From Nitrobacteraceae bacterium AZCC 2146 (GTDB lineage: Bacteria; Pseudomonadota; Alphaproteobacteria; Rhizobiales; Xanthobacteraceae): DNA of 64,000 nucleotides. Where the stretch lies: assembly GCA_036924855.1 (NCBI GenBank), contig JBAGRP010000001.1, positions 6,126,001 through 6,190,000 on the forward strand, in the 5' to 3' direction. Below, piece by piece: positions 26,097 through 34,791 of this stretch. Positions within the stretch are counted from its first letter, which is position 1; every line of letters starts with the position of its first letter. Below the pieces are notes generated by a model, which ran no database searches, was not told where the DNA came from, and was given only the letters and a program-made list of their open reading frames with translations. Position numbers and translations under genes: made by a program.

Positions 26097-27067
26097 TCAT
26101 CGATTGCCACGCCCATCTCGTTCCGCCCTCGCTGCTTGAAGCGATCAAGGCCCAGGCTGCCAGCTTCCCGTCGGTCCGCCTGATCGAGGACGGCGCCAGC
26201 CTCGGCTTCTCCTTTGCCGGTGGCAAGCCGACCCGTCCGGTGTCGAAGCCGCTGACCGATCTCGCCGGCCGCCTGAAGTGGATGGACGAGCAGAAGGTCG
26301 ATCGCCAGATCGTCGCCGGCTGGCTCGACATGTACGCCAACGAAATCCCGGCGGAAGAGGGCGCCAACTGGTCGCGCCTGATCAATACGCATCTGATGCA
26401 GGCGGCGAAGGCCGAGCCGCGCTTCATTCCGCTGGCCACCGTGCCGCTGCAGGACGGCAAGCTCGCCGCCGACGTGCTGCGCGAAGCCCATGCCGCCGGA
26501 TTCAAGGGCGTGATGATCGGCACCCAGCCCAAGGGCAAGGGCGGCGTGCTGGACGACCCGAGCCTCAATCCGTTCTGGGATGCAGCGAACGAACTCGGTT
26601 CGATCGTCTCGATCCATCCGGTGTTCGAGAGCGGTGACGACCGCGTTCATGACTATGGCATGGCCAATGCGGTCGGTCGCGTCACCGACACCATGATCGC
26701 CATGTCGCGGCTGATCTATTCCGGCCACATCACGCGCTATACCAACATGAAGATGATGGCCCTGATTGGCGGCGCGGCGCTGCCCTTCATCGTCGGCCGC
26801 CTGCGCACCAACTACGCGCTCGACAAGAAGCTCGGCGATCCCGATGCCGCGCTCGCCGCCATGTACTACGACACCATCGTCCAGGACCCGCGCACGCTGC
26901 GCTACCTCGCCGACATGGTTGGTGCGGAGCGCATCATGATGGGTTCGGACATGCCGTTCCCGATCGGCGACCTGACCCCGATGAAGGTGGTTGCCGAGAC
27001 CAGGTTCTCGGACGCCGAGCGCACCGCCATCAATGGCGGTCTCGCGCAGAAACTGTTCGGACTGTGA
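26093..27067 (+). CDS. ACMSD-like metal-dependent amidohydrolase (amidohydrolase_2)
   Basis: 324 residues. Starts MIIDCHAHLVPP, whose HxH (H6, H8) is the metal site of the ACMSD/gamma-resorcylate decarboxylase branch; IVSIHPVFESGDD (third histidine) and MMGSDMPFPIGD (catalytic aspartate) complete the set. The branch includes non-oxidative decarboxylases and hydrolases of ring-cleavage and aromatic acid products. ATGA overlap with the large hydroxylase subunit means the product is made together with it and probably acts on the hydroxylated product. Hydrolase or decarboxylase cannot be decided from sequence. Confidence 0.88.
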   Translation: MIIDCHAHLVPPSLLEAIKAQAASFPSVRLIEDGASLGFSFAGGKPTRPVSKPLTDLAGRLKWMDEQKVDRQIVAGWLDMYANEIPAEEGANWSRLINTHLMQAAKAEPRFIPLATVPLQDGKLAADVLREAHAAGFKGVMIGTQPKGKGGVLDDPSLNPFWDAANELGSIVSIHPVFESGDDRVHDYGMANAVGRVTDTMIAMSRLIYSGHITRYTNMKMMALIGGAALPFIVGRLRTNYALDKKLGDPDAALAAMYYDTIVQDPRTLRYLADMVGAERIMMGSDMPFPIGDLTPMKVVAETRFSDAERTAINGGLAQKLFGL

Positions 27068-27080
27068 GAAGGATCACATC

Positions 27081-27548
27081 ATGAAGCTCGATATTGGCGG
27101 CGAAGAAACCATCCAGGCTTCCGTTGAGCAGCTGTGGTCGGCACTGAACGATCCGCTGGTGCTGACGCGCTGCATTCCAGGCTGCAAGACCATGACCGAG
27201 ATCGCGCCCGACGCGTACAAGGTCGAGATGCAGCTGCGCGTCGCGGCGGTGGGTGGCTCGTTCGAGGGTGAAATCTCGCTGTTCGACAAGGCGCCGCCGA
27301 AGACCTGCAGCATCAAGGTCTCTGGCGCGGGCACGCTGGGCCATGGCAATGGCACCGCGAAGTTCGAGATCATTCCGGAAGGTCCCAATGTCTGCCGCCT
27401 GACCTTTCAGGGCGTCGGCGAAATCGGCGGCCTCGTGGCCGGCGTCGGCCAGCGCATCCTGACCAGCGTGTCGAAACACCTGGTCGGCAAGTTCTTCACC
27501 GCGCTGCGCAAGGAATTCGAAAACCCGGCGGTCGCAGGCGCGGCCTGA
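27081..27548 (+). CDS. CoxG-like SRPBCC protein (molybdenum hydroxylase accessory)
   Basis: 155 residues matching the CO dehydrogenase subunit G family, a START/SRPBCC-fold protein. EETIQASVEQLWSALNDPLVLTRCIPGCKTM and AGTLGHGNGTAKFEIIPEG are typical segments. In oligotrophic CO oxidisers CoxG anchors the dehydrogenase to the membrane; in other operons the role is undefined. The ATG at 27081 follows GAAGGATC with reasonable spacing. It closes the enzyme part of the operon; the import genes follow 29 bp later. Confidence 0.88.
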   Translation: MKLDIGGEETIQASVEQLWSALNDPLVLTRCIPGCKTMTEIAPDAYKVEMQLRVAAVGGSFEGEISLFDKAPPKTCSIKVSGAGTLGHGNGTAKFEIIPEGPNVCRLTFQGVGEIGGLVAGVGQRILTSVSKHLVGKFFTALRKEFENPAVAGAA

Positions 27549-27577
27549 TAATTCAACAAAATTCAGGAGGGATGGCC

Positions 27578-28549
27578 ATGAAGACTCTTTTGACTAGCCT
27601 TGCTTGCGTGTCCGCACTGTTCGCGGCCGCGCCGTCCTACGCCCAGGCACCGGAGCCGCTGACCATCGTGGTGTTCGGCGCGCCGTCGCTCGGCGCCTTC
27701 CTGCCGCCGGTGATCAAGGCGCAGAAGCTCGACGAGAAGAATGGCCTGGCCATCAAGTTCGACGAGCGCACGCCCGACGCTTACACCGCGCAGTTCAATT
27801 CCGGCGAATATCAGCTCGGCGGCAGCGCCGCGCTGCTGACCGTCGGCCTCGCCGATGCCCGCGGCGTCAAGGTCACCTATCTGTTCAACCTGTTCGATTT
27901 CTGGGGCGCGGTGGTCACCTCGCGGCCGGACGTCAAGGTGCTGAAGGATCTCGAAGGCAAGGATCTCGCCGCCGCCAAGGGCACCACCAACTGGGTGATG
28001 TTTGACTGGTTCGCGCGGCAGCAGGGCGCCGATACCTCGAAGTTCTCGGTGATCAACACCGCGACGCCGGGCCTGATCGGCTATGCGATGGCCGATCGTG
28101 CTTCCGCCGTGCAGCTCTGGGAGCCGGCCTATACCACGCTGATCTCGAAGAAGGCCGACATCCGCACCATCGACATCAAGATCGCGGAGAGCTGGCAGAA
28201 ATTCACCGGCTCCAGGAACATCCCGTATCTCGGCGTCGCCGCGCACGTCGCCTGGGCCGAAAAGAATCCAACGCTGATCCCGAAACTGTTCGCCGCCTAC
28301 AAGGAAGCCGCCGAATGGGTTGCCGCGCATCCCGACGAGGCCTCCAAGCTGATCTCGCCGAAGGGCACGCCGGACGATCAGAAGGCGATCGCCGATCTGA
28401 TCAAGGCCAACGACCGTCTCGGCATGAACGTGAAGTGGGCGTCCGACGTCCGCAAGGAAATCAAGTCGGTCTACGAGGCCGGCAAGTCGATCGCGTTCCT
28501 GCCTTCGGAGCCGTCGGCTGCCACCATCTATGAGGCACCGGGCAAATGA
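27578..28549 (+). CDS. SsuA/TauA/NMT1-type ABC substrate-binding protein
   Basis: 323 residues with a signal peptide ending PSYAQA. The fold is the SsuA/ThiY/NMT1-like family used for sulfonates, nitrate, taurine, riboflavin-like and aromatic substrates. LTIVVFGAPSLGAFLPPVIKAQKL and YTAQFNSGEYQLGGSAALLT are visible family features. The ATG at 27578 is chosen because AGGAGGG lies seven bases before it, too close to the ATG at 27572. Located directly behind the hydroxylase genes, it probably supplies the substrate for the same pathway (inference). Confidence 0.9.
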   Translation: MKTLLTSLACVSALFAAAPSYAQAPEPLTIVVFGAPSLGAFLPPVIKAQKLDEKNGLAIKFDERTPDAYTAQFNSGEYQLGGSAALLTVGLADARGVKVTYLFNLFDFWGAVVTSRPDVKVLKDLEGKDLAAAKGTTNWVMFDWFARQQGADTSKFSVINTATPGLIGYAMADRASAVQLWEPAYTTLISKKADIRTIDIKIAESWQKFTGSRNIPYLGVAAHVAWAEKNPTLIPKLFAAYKEAAEWVAAHPDEASKLISPKGTPDDQKAIADLIKANDRLGMNVKWASDVRKEIKSVYEAGKSIAFLPSEPSAATIYEAPGK

Positions 28550-29361
28550 CCGACACAACGCATCGATCCCCATCCCCCTCTGTGGCGGACGTGATGCTTT
28601 CGGCGATCAAGAACGTGGGCAGCTCGGTGTTTCCCTTCGTCGTGGTGATCCTGCTGTGGCAGTTCGCCTCGCTGTTCTTCCCGCGCTTCCTGTTTCCGTC
28701 GCTGATCGACGTGTTCTGGCGCTGCCTCGATATCTTCTCGAGCGGTGCGATGTTCGGCGACGTGATGGCGACGGTACTGCGCATTTTGGCCGGCCTGACC
28801 GGCGCCTTCATCGTCGGCGGGTTGCTCGGTCTGGTGATGGCGCGGTCGAAGATGATCGACAATTTCCTGTCGCCGATCCTGACCCTGTTCCAGGGCATCC
28901 CCGCTTTGTCGTGGGTGGTGTTCGCCATCATCTGGTTTCACGGCGTCGAATTCCGCATTTTCTTCATCATGGTGATGACGACGCTGCCGGCCTTCACCTT
29001 TCAGGTGATCGGAGCGCTGCGCGGGATGTCAAAGGATCTCACCGAAATGGTGTTCAGCTTCCGCCCGACGCGGATGAAGCTGTTCCGCGTCATGATCGCG
29101 CCGGCGATTCTGCCGGACATCCTGACGGCGTGGAAGGTCAATCTCGGCAACGCCGCGCGCGTCGTCGTGGTGGCTGAACTGGTCGGTGCCACCGGCGGCG
29201 TCGGCTACCAGTTGCTGCAGCAACAGCAATTGTTCGACATGGCCGGCGCGCTGGCCTGGACGCTGCAACTGGTGTTCTTCGTGCTGCTCGTGCAGGGCGC
29301 GCTGACACTGATCGAAACCACGGCCTTCCGTTATCGGGCCGTCTCGGAGCGTGCACTATGA
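28546..29361 (+). CDS. SsuC/TauC-type ABC permease
   Basis: 271 residues with about six hydrophobic segments (first about 27-50, last about 238-258). The ATPase-docking loop is LRGMSKDLTEMVFSFRPTRMKLFRVMIAPAIL region, matching the EAA motif position of SsuC/TauC permeases. WKVNLGNAARVVVVAELVGATGGVGY is a family-typical stretch. It overlaps the binding protein by ATGA and the ATPase by ATGA, so all three importer parts are translationally coupled. Confidence 0.92.
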   Translation: MTDTTHRSPSPSVADVMLSAIKNVGSSVFPFVVVILLWQFASLFFPRFLFPSLIDVFWRCLDIFSSGAMFGDVMATVLRILAGLTGAFIVGGLLGLVMARSKMIDNFLSPILTLFQGIPALSWVVFAIIWFHGVEFRIFFIMVMTTLPAFTFQVIGALRGMSKDLTEMVFSFRPTRMKLFRVMIAPAILPDILTAWKVNLGNAARVVVVAELVGATGGVGYQLLQQQQLFDMAGALAWTLQLVFFVLLVQGALTLIETTAFRYRAVSERAL

Positions 29362-30143
29362 CCGTAGCCCTTGCGAGCGAGAATCTGGCGTCAGCTGACG
29401 CTGCCATTCACATGGGCAATGTCTCCAAGGTGTTTGGCAAGGAAGGAGCCGACGGTTCCTACCGCGCCGTCGACAGGCTCAACCTCGACGTCGCGCGTGG
29501 CCAGATGCTGGCGATCCTCGGCAAGACCGGCTGCGGCAAGTCGACGATCTTCAACATGATCGCCGGCCTGACCGAGCCGACCAGCGGTACCGTGCGCGTC
29601 AGTGGCAAGAATCCGTTTTCGGATTTCGATGCCTTCCGCGGCAAGATGGCGATCGTGTTCCAGAGCGATCGTCTGCTGCCATGGCGTACCGCGATCCAGA
29701 ATGTTCAGCTCGGCCTCGAAATGCTCGACGCGCCGCCGGCCGACCGCAAGGACACCGCCCGGCAGTGGCTGATCAAGCTCGGTCTCGGCGGACATGAGAA
29801 CGACTTCCCGCACGCGCTCTCCGGCGGCATGCGGCAGCGCGTCTCGATCGCCCGCGCCTTTGCCACCAACGCCGATATCCTGCTGTGCGACGAACCGTTT
29901 TCCGCGCTCGACGAATCCACTGCGGGCAAACTGCGCGCCGAATTCGTGCGATTGGTGAAGGAGAATGGCAAGACCGCCGTCTTCATTACCCATTCGATCA
30001 GCGAAGCGCTGGAGATCGGCGACCGCATCGTCGTGCTGAAGCGCCCGGCGATGATCGCCTATGACGTCAGCTTCAACACCGACACCTCGGCCGAGGAGCG
30101 CACGCTGATCCGCGGACGGATCGGCGAAGTGCTGGCGGCGTAA
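29358..30143 (+). CDS. SsuB/TauB-type ABC ATP-binding protein
   Basis: 261 residues. Walker A GKTGCGKST (about 55-63), signature LSGGMRQRVSIARA (about 154-167) and Walker B ILLCDEPFSALD (about 174-185) are intact. FQSDRLLPWRTAIQNVQLGLEM is the Q-loop region typical of SsuB. It ends the operon; the dispersed palindromic repeat follows 27 bases later. Confidence 0.93.
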   Translation: MTVALASENLASADAAIHMGNVSKVFGKEGADGSYRAVDRLNLDVARGQMLAILGKTGCGKSTIFNMIAGLTEPTSGTVRVSGKNPFSDFDAFRGKMAIVFQSDRLLPWRTAIQNVQLGLEMLDAPPADRKDTARQWLIKLGLGGHENDFPHALSGGMRQRVSIARAFATNADILLCDEPFSALDESTAGKLRAEFVRLVKENGKTAVFITHSISEALEIGDRIVVLKRPAMIAYDVSFNTDTSAEERTLIRGRIGEVLAA

Positions 30144-30170
30144 GTACATCTATCGATCTACGGCAATGTC

Positions 30171-30295
30171 GTCATTCCGGGGCGTGAGCAGCGTCAGCTG
30201 CGAGCGAACCCGGAATCTCGAGCTGTTAAAACATCTCTGGATTCCGGGCCTGCACTCCAGCCGGCTACGCCGACTGAAGTGCATCCCGGAATGAC
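30171..30295. repeat. Intergenic palindromic repeat, copy A (GTCATTCCGG family)
   Basis: Ends are GTCATTCCGG and CCGGAATGAC, exact reverse complements, with internal segments GTCAGCTGCGAGCGAACCCGGAATC and GGATTCCGGGCCTGC. The same element occurs at 38894-39019 with the same order of internal blocks. It lies downstream of the importer operon and before a convergent tautomerase gene, where it may act as a terminator-like structure. Such repeats are common in intergenic DNA of Bradyrhizobium-type genomes. Confidence 0.75.
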
Positions 30296-30314
30296 AGCTC
30301 TTTGAGTCAGTGTT

Positions 30315-30659
30315 TCAATCCAGCAGCCTCTTCTTGTAGGCCACCGCATTCATGTCGCGGATGTCGACACTGAGGCTTTTGGTTTGCGGCAGCAGCCGAA
30401 CCATGGTCGCGCGCAGCGCCTCACTCAGTGCCACCTTCTGCTCCGGCGTGCGACCCTCGAGCAGATACACCGACACATGGCAGAAGCCGTCGCGCTTTCC
30501 CGCCACCAGATAATCCGCATAAGCCGTCGCCCGGACCTTGATGTCCGCCGCCTGCATCGCGCCGGTGGCTGCCGCGGCGTCATGCAACGCCTGCATCAAT
30601 TCAGTGACATCGAAAGCGGCGTGCCCGTCGGTGGAATGTTCGATGACGATGTGTGGCAT
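30315..30659 (-). CDS. 5-carboxymethyl-2-hydroxymuconate isomerase-like tautomerase
   Basis: 114 residues starting MPHIVIEHSTD. Proline 2 becomes N-terminal after Met removal and is the catalytic base of the tautomerase superfamily, to which CHMI (HpcD) belongs. KVRATAYADYLVAGKRDGFCHVSVYLLEGR is the central family region (read as adjoining motifs about 46-75). CHMI acts in homoprotocatechuate meta-cleavage; here it may act on another ring-cleavage product. Met at 30659 was chosen over a frame starting 21 bases earlier because the proline position is decisive. Encoded 33 bp downstream of the IclR regulator on the same strand. Confidence 0.85.
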   Translation of the reverse strand: MPHIVIEHSTDGHAAFDVTELMQALHDAAAATGAMQAADIKVRATAYADYLVAGKRDGFCHVSVYLLEGRTPEQKVALSEALRATMVRLLPQTKSLSVDIRDMNAVAYKKRLLD

Positions 30660-30692
30660 GTGAATTTCCGGTCGATACAAGAAACGTTGCGC

Positions 30693-31478
30693 CTACAGCA
30701 GCAGCGATTTTACGGAAGTCGCGGCGTCGCGCAGCAGCGGCAGAAAGCGATCGATCATCTCGCCGGTGGAGACGCGATCGACATGGGCGCCCATGTTGAT
30801 GGCGGCGATGATTTCGCCGTCATAGCGGCGCACCGGCACCGAGATCGAGCGGAAGCCGGGCTCGGCCTCGCGGTCGACCAGCGAATAGCCCTTTTCGCGA
30901 TCGGTCATGATCGTCGCCAGCAGCAGGTCCTTGTCGGTGACGGTGAACGGCGTCATCGCCACCAGGTCCATGCGATCGAGCGCCAGCGCCAGCTCGCTGT
31001 TCGACAGTTTGCCGAGCATGGCACGGCCGACCGAGGAGCAGAACGCCGGCAGCCGGTAGCCGAGATCGATGCCGGCGGAGAACACCCGCGCCGGGCTGGC
31101 GCGGGCGATGAAGATCACCTCATTGCCGTCGAGGATGGCCAGTGAGCTGATTTCCTGCGCGGCACTGGAAAGGCGATCCAGCACCGGCTGCAATACCGCG
31201 ACGACCTGGTTCGACGACAGATACGACGCCGCCAGCACCAGCACCCGCGGCGTCAGTGTGAACATCTTGCCGTCGCTGGCGACGAAGCCGGCGCGCTCCA
31301 GTGTGAACAGGATGCGTCGCGCGGTGGCGCGCGGCAGGTCGGCGGCCTTGGCGAGATCGCTCAGCGTCATCGATCGGGCATCGGCGCCGAACAGTTCGAA
31401 CACCCGCAGCCCGCGGTCGAGGCTCTCGATGAAGTCGGTATTGCCGCGCTCGGCGTCGCTGCGCTTCAGCTTCGGCAT
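30693..31478 (-). CDS. IclR-family transcriptional regulator (PcaR/PobR type)
   Basis: 261 residues. The N-terminal winged helix (about 15-75, FIESLDRGLRVFELFGADARS, LSDLAKAADLPRATARRILFTL) is followed by an IclR effector domain (about 85-255). SVPVRRYDGEIIAAINMGAHVDRV is characteristic of the protocatechuate-type branch (PcaR/PobR/PcaU). It probably senses an aromatic intermediate and controls the reductase gene next to it and/or the rightward amidohydrolase-Rieske genes. It follows the reductase gene by 20 bases on the same strand. Confidence 0.9.
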   Translation of the reverse strand: MPKLKRSDAERGNTDFIESLDRGLRVFELFGADARSMTLSDLAKAADLPRATARRILFTLERAGFVASDGKMFTLTPRVLVLAASYLSSNQVVAVLQPVLDRLSSAAQEISSLAILDGNEVIFIARASPARVFSAGIDLGYRLPAFCSSVGRAMLGKLSNSELALALDRMDLVAMTPFTVTDKDLLLATIMTDREKGYSLVDREAEPGFRSISVPVRRYDGEIIAAINMGAHVDRVSTGEMIDRFLPLLRDAATSVKSLLL

Positions 31479-31497
31479 GATCCGTCCCTTGCCCGGT

Positions 31498-32721
31498 TCA
31501 ACCGACCGCTTCCAGTTTCTTCAAATCGAAGGAGAGATCGGCGGCCTGTTCCGGTGAAGGAGAGAGCGAGGCCGCGATCAGCCGCCGCGCTATCATCTGG
31601 TCGCCCGGCCGGTTAATGCTGTCCACTGCCATCAGCCTTGTCCCGCGGTAGTAGAAGATCGAGAACTTGCCGTCGTCGATGACGCCGCGAATGACGGCTG
31701 TATCGTCAGGCGCGGAGAGGCCGACGATCTGCAGCTTGGCATCATATTGATCCGACCAGAACCGCGGCACGCTGACATAGGGTTCGGGCTTGCCGGCAAT
31801 CGCCGCGCCGGCCGACTTGCCCTGGTCGGTGGCGTTCTGCACCGACTCCAGCCGCACCCGGCGGCCCGCGAAGATGTTGTGATGATTGCTGCAGTCGCCC
31901 GCCGCAAAAATATTCGGCACGGCGGTCTGGCCGAATTCATCGACATCGATGCCGTTGGCGCAAGCGACGCCGGCGGCGGAGGCCAGGTCATCATTGGCGA
32001 TGCCGCCGATTCCGGCGACGATCATATCGCCGCGCACGCGCCGGCCATCGCTGCAAATCACTGCATGCGCTGCGCCATCGGCGTCCTCGATGCCGACCAC
32101 GGTCTGATTGAAGCGGATATCGACGCCATGGCTAACATGGGTGTCGAGCAGGAACTGCGAGATCTGCGGCGACACCGCGCGCTCCAGCAGCCGTGAGGCG
32201 GCTTCGATCAGCGTCACCTTCTTGCCGGCCTTCGCAGCGGTGGCCGCGACTTCGAGGCCGATGAATCCGCCGCCGATGATAACGATCTCGTGCGCTGTTT
32301 CGAGCCGCGGCTTCAGGTTCACGGCGTCATCGAGCGTGCGCAGATAGACGATGCCGTCGCGGCCATGGCCGGGCACGCTGAGTTGCCGCGCCCGCGAGCC
32401 CGTCGCGATCAATAGCTTGTCGTAGGCGAGCTGGTCGCCGCCCTGCAACTCGACGCGGCCGGCGTCGCGGTCAATGCGCGTGGCGCGATGCCCGAGTACC
32501 AGTTCGATGCCTTGCGTCTTGAAGTAGTCGTCGCCGCGCAGGATCAGGTTGCTGTGCGCGACGCTGCCGGCCAGAAAGCCCTTCGACAGCGGTGGCCGCT
32601 GATAGGGCAGGTGGGTCTCGTCGGCGACGATGCGGATCGGCTCATCAAAGCCTTTTTCGCGTGCGCTGATGCCGGCCTGTACGCCGGCATAGGATGCCCC
32701 GATAATCAGTAATCCGCTCAT
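31498..32721 (-). CDS. FAD-dependent ferredoxin/rubredoxin reductase-type oxidoreductase
   Basis: 407 residues of the BphA4/ThcD/PuxA class. FAD-binding LIIGASYAGVQAG at about 5-17 and NAD-binding VIIGGGFIGLEVA at about 149-161 are visible, with GDCSNHHN (about 271-278) contacting FAD. These reductases pass electrons from NADH to a [2Fe-2S] ferredoxin that serves an oxygenase. The Rieske oxygenase lies about 2 kb to the right on the other strand, but no separate ferredoxin gene exists in the window; one must be supplied elsewhere or this reductase serves another enzyme. Confidence 0.9.
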   Translation of the reverse strand: MSGLLIIGASYAGVQAGISAREKGFDEPIRIVADETHLPYQRPPLSKGFLAGSVAHSNLILRGDDYFKTQGIELVLGHRATRIDRDAGRVELQGGDQLAYDKLLIATGSRARQLSVPGHGRDGIVYLRTLDDAVNLKPRLETAHEIVIIGGGFIGLEVAATAAKAGKKVTLIEAASRLLERAVSPQISQFLLDTHVSHGVDIRFNQTVVGIEDADGAAHAVICSDGRRVRGDMIVAGIGGIANDDLASAAGVACANGIDVDEFGQTAVPNIFAAGDCSNHHNIFAGRRVRLESVQNATDQGKSAGAAIAGKPEPYVSVPRFWSDQYDAKLQIVGLSAPDDTAVIRGVIDDGKFSIFYYRGTRLMAVDSINRPGDQMIARRLIAASLSPSPEQAADLSFDLKKLEAVG

Positions 32722-33047
32722 AGCTGTGCCCAGACGTTAAACGTTGCATCGATGCCCGGTTTGGCGACCGCATTTTCCGCGCCAATGCATTGATCGAAAT
32801 TGGTCCCAGCCATCACTGCATCCCAGCCAATCATCTTCGTTCAATCAATGAACATAAGTTCGCTGACAGAACGAAGCAAGTTTATTTTGGCGACATCAAA
32901 TTTGCGGTGGGTCAATGACGTGCTGCCATTCTTGGCAACTGCAGCACTAAAATTAATCTTGCACCCGAATTAGATTGGATGCAGTCTAAATACTATCGGA
33001 CATATGTTCGTCTATTGAACAATTTTGATCGCGGGATCCACTTGAAG
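32722..33047. promoter_or_regulatory. Divergent control region, reductase / amidohydrolase-Rieske genes
   Basis: 326 bp without a confident gene, A+T-rich compared with its surroundings. It contains GTTCA-ATCAA-TGAAC at 32839-32853, and a wider pair CTTCGTTC (32835-32842) with GAACGAAG (32869-32876). These nested inverted repeats are candidate IclR-family operators for the regulator at 30693. If translation begins at the ATG at 32979 the last 69 bases would be coding. Confidence 0.4.
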
Positions 33048-34748
33048 ATGAGAGCGACTGCAGGATTGTTGATCGTTGGAATCGCTGTCGGTTGCGCCAT
33101 GTCGCAGCAGTCATCTGCGCAGCAGGCGAACCGGAATGCGCCAGATCTGGTGCTGGTGAGTGGAAAAATTCTGACGATGGACAGCCGCTCAACGGTGGCC
33201 CAGGCGTTAGCCGTCCGGGACGGCAAGATCCTCGCCATCGGCGACAACGCAGAGATTAACCAGCTCGCAGGTCCGCAAACGCGCGTCATCGATCTGGCGG
33301 GCAAGTCTGTCGTTCCGGGGCTGATCGATACCCATGCTCATTTCAGGGCGGCGGGTCTCGGAGATTATGTCGTCAATCTGGGCCGCGCGAAAAACGTTGC
33401 GGAAGCGCTCGAACTGCTCAAGGCCTTCGTGGCGAAGAAGAAGCCGGGCGAATGGATCACCACCGGCGGCTGGCACCCGCCGTCGCAACTCGCCGAGAAA
33501 CGATACTTGACCCGGCAGGAGCTCGACAGCGTTTCTCCGGACAATCCGGTTTATCTTCGCACCGTCGGCCACTTCTCGATGGCCAACAGCATCGCCCTGA
33601 AGCAGGCCGGGATCGACAAGGCGACGCCAAATCCGAGCGGCGGGTCGTTCGAGAAAGATGGCTCTGGTGACTTGACCGGCGTTCTCGTCGAAACAGCAAT
33701 TCCCGTGGTTGAGAAACTCGTGCCTCCCTACACGGAGGACGACGAGATCCGCCAGTACAAGATCGCCGAGAGCGCTCTGAACAGCTTTGGAATTACCAGC
33801 GTCGTCGAAGGCGCGACGGTCCCGCGCGACATTCGGACGCTCGAAAAGATTGTCCTGTCCGGGAGCGCGACGCTACGGGTCGGCACCATGTTCCGGCCCG
33901 AGCCGCCGGCCGAGCTATCGGCGTGGGAAACCATCATGAGCGGCAACGGCGCAACGTCGGGCTTCGGCGACGACTGGCTCAAATTCGGCGGCATCAAGAT
34001 CTTCTATGACGGAGGCATGACTCTCAAGACGGCCTTGATGCGCGACAAGTATCCCGATGCTCACGACGAATATCATGGCATTGCGCAGCAGACGCCTGAG
34101 CGGCTGAAGCAGCTGGTTTCGATTGCCAACAAGTACAATTGGCGCGTCGGTGTCCATGTCGTGGGAGATCTCGGCATTGATCAGGCGCTTGATGCCTTCG
34201 AATCCGCTGACCAGGAAAGGTCGATCAGGGATCGCCGCTTCATTCTGATCCATGCCAGCCTGATCAGGCCCGAACAGATGGACCGAGCGCGGCGGTTGGG
34301 CGTCCGGGTCGATTTTCAGAACGTGTTCATGTGGGACAAGGCCTCGACCGTCGAACGCTTTCTTGGAAAGGCGACCGCGGACCGCGCAGTCCCCACCAGG
34401 ACCCTGATCGAAAAAATGGGACTCGACAATCTGGGCGCCGGCACGGACTTCCCCGTCAATCCGATCAATCCGTTCCTCAACATGTACATCATGGTGACGA
34501 GGAAAGATCCGAACGGAAATGTCTATGGGGCATCGGAGGCCATCAGTCGTGATCAGGCGTTGCGTCTCTATACAAGTGCTGCATCCCGATACATGTTTGA
34601 CGAAGGGCGGAAGGGGACGCTCGAGGCCGGAAAGTTGGCCGATCTTGTCGTCCTCTCCGCGGATTTCATGAGTGTCCCGGAAGATCAGATCAAGGATATC
34701 AAGGCGGATTTGACGTTGGTTGGCGGTAAAGTGGTATTTCAACGCTGA
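33048..34748 (+). CDS. YtcJ-type amidohydrolase, exported
   Basis: About 566 residues from the chosen ATG. An N-terminal hydrophobic stretch, MRATAGLLIVGIAVGCAMS, looks like a signal peptide and could be a lipoprotein signal (AVGC). The body is the YtcJ-like amidohydrolase_3 family: VVPGLIDTHAHFRAAG (HxH metal site), VHVVGDLGIDQALDAFE, RFILIHASLI, GAGTDFPVNPINPFLNMYIMVTR. It hydrolyses an amide, carbamate or ester of unknown type. An ATG 69 bases earlier (32979) gives a longer N-terminus; the later one is preferred because a signal peptide then starts at once. It precedes the Rieske gene by 43 bp. Confidence 0.82.
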   Translation: MRATAGLLIVGIAVGCAMSQQSSAQQANRNAPDLVLVSGKILTMDSRSTVAQALAVRDGKILAIGDNAEINQLAGPQTRVIDLAGKSVVPGLIDTHAHFRAAGLGDYVVNLGRAKNVAEALELLKAFVAKKKPGEWITTGGWHPPSQLAEKRYLTRQELDSVSPDNPVYLRTVGHFSMANSIALKQAGIDKATPNPSGGSFEKDGSGDLTGVLVETAIPVVEKLVPPYTEDDEIRQYKIAESALNSFGITSVVEGATVPRDIRTLEKIVLSGSATLRVGTMFRPEPPAELSAWETIMSGNGATSGFGDDWLKFGGIKIFYDGGMTLKTALMRDKYPDAHDEYHGIAQQTPERLKQLVSIANKYNWRVGVHVVGDLGIDQALDAFESADQERSIRDRRFILIHASLIRPEQMDRARRLGVRVDFQNVFMWDKASTVERFLGKATADRAVPTRTLIEKMGLDNLGAGTDFPVNPINPFLNMYIMVTRKDPNGNVYGASEAISRDQALRLYTSAASRYMFDEGRKGTLEAGKLADLVVLSADFMSVPEDQIKDIKADLTLVGGKVVFQR

Positions 34749-34791
34749 GCTGCGGTACGGATCAACACCAATAAGAAGAGAGAACCTCACC

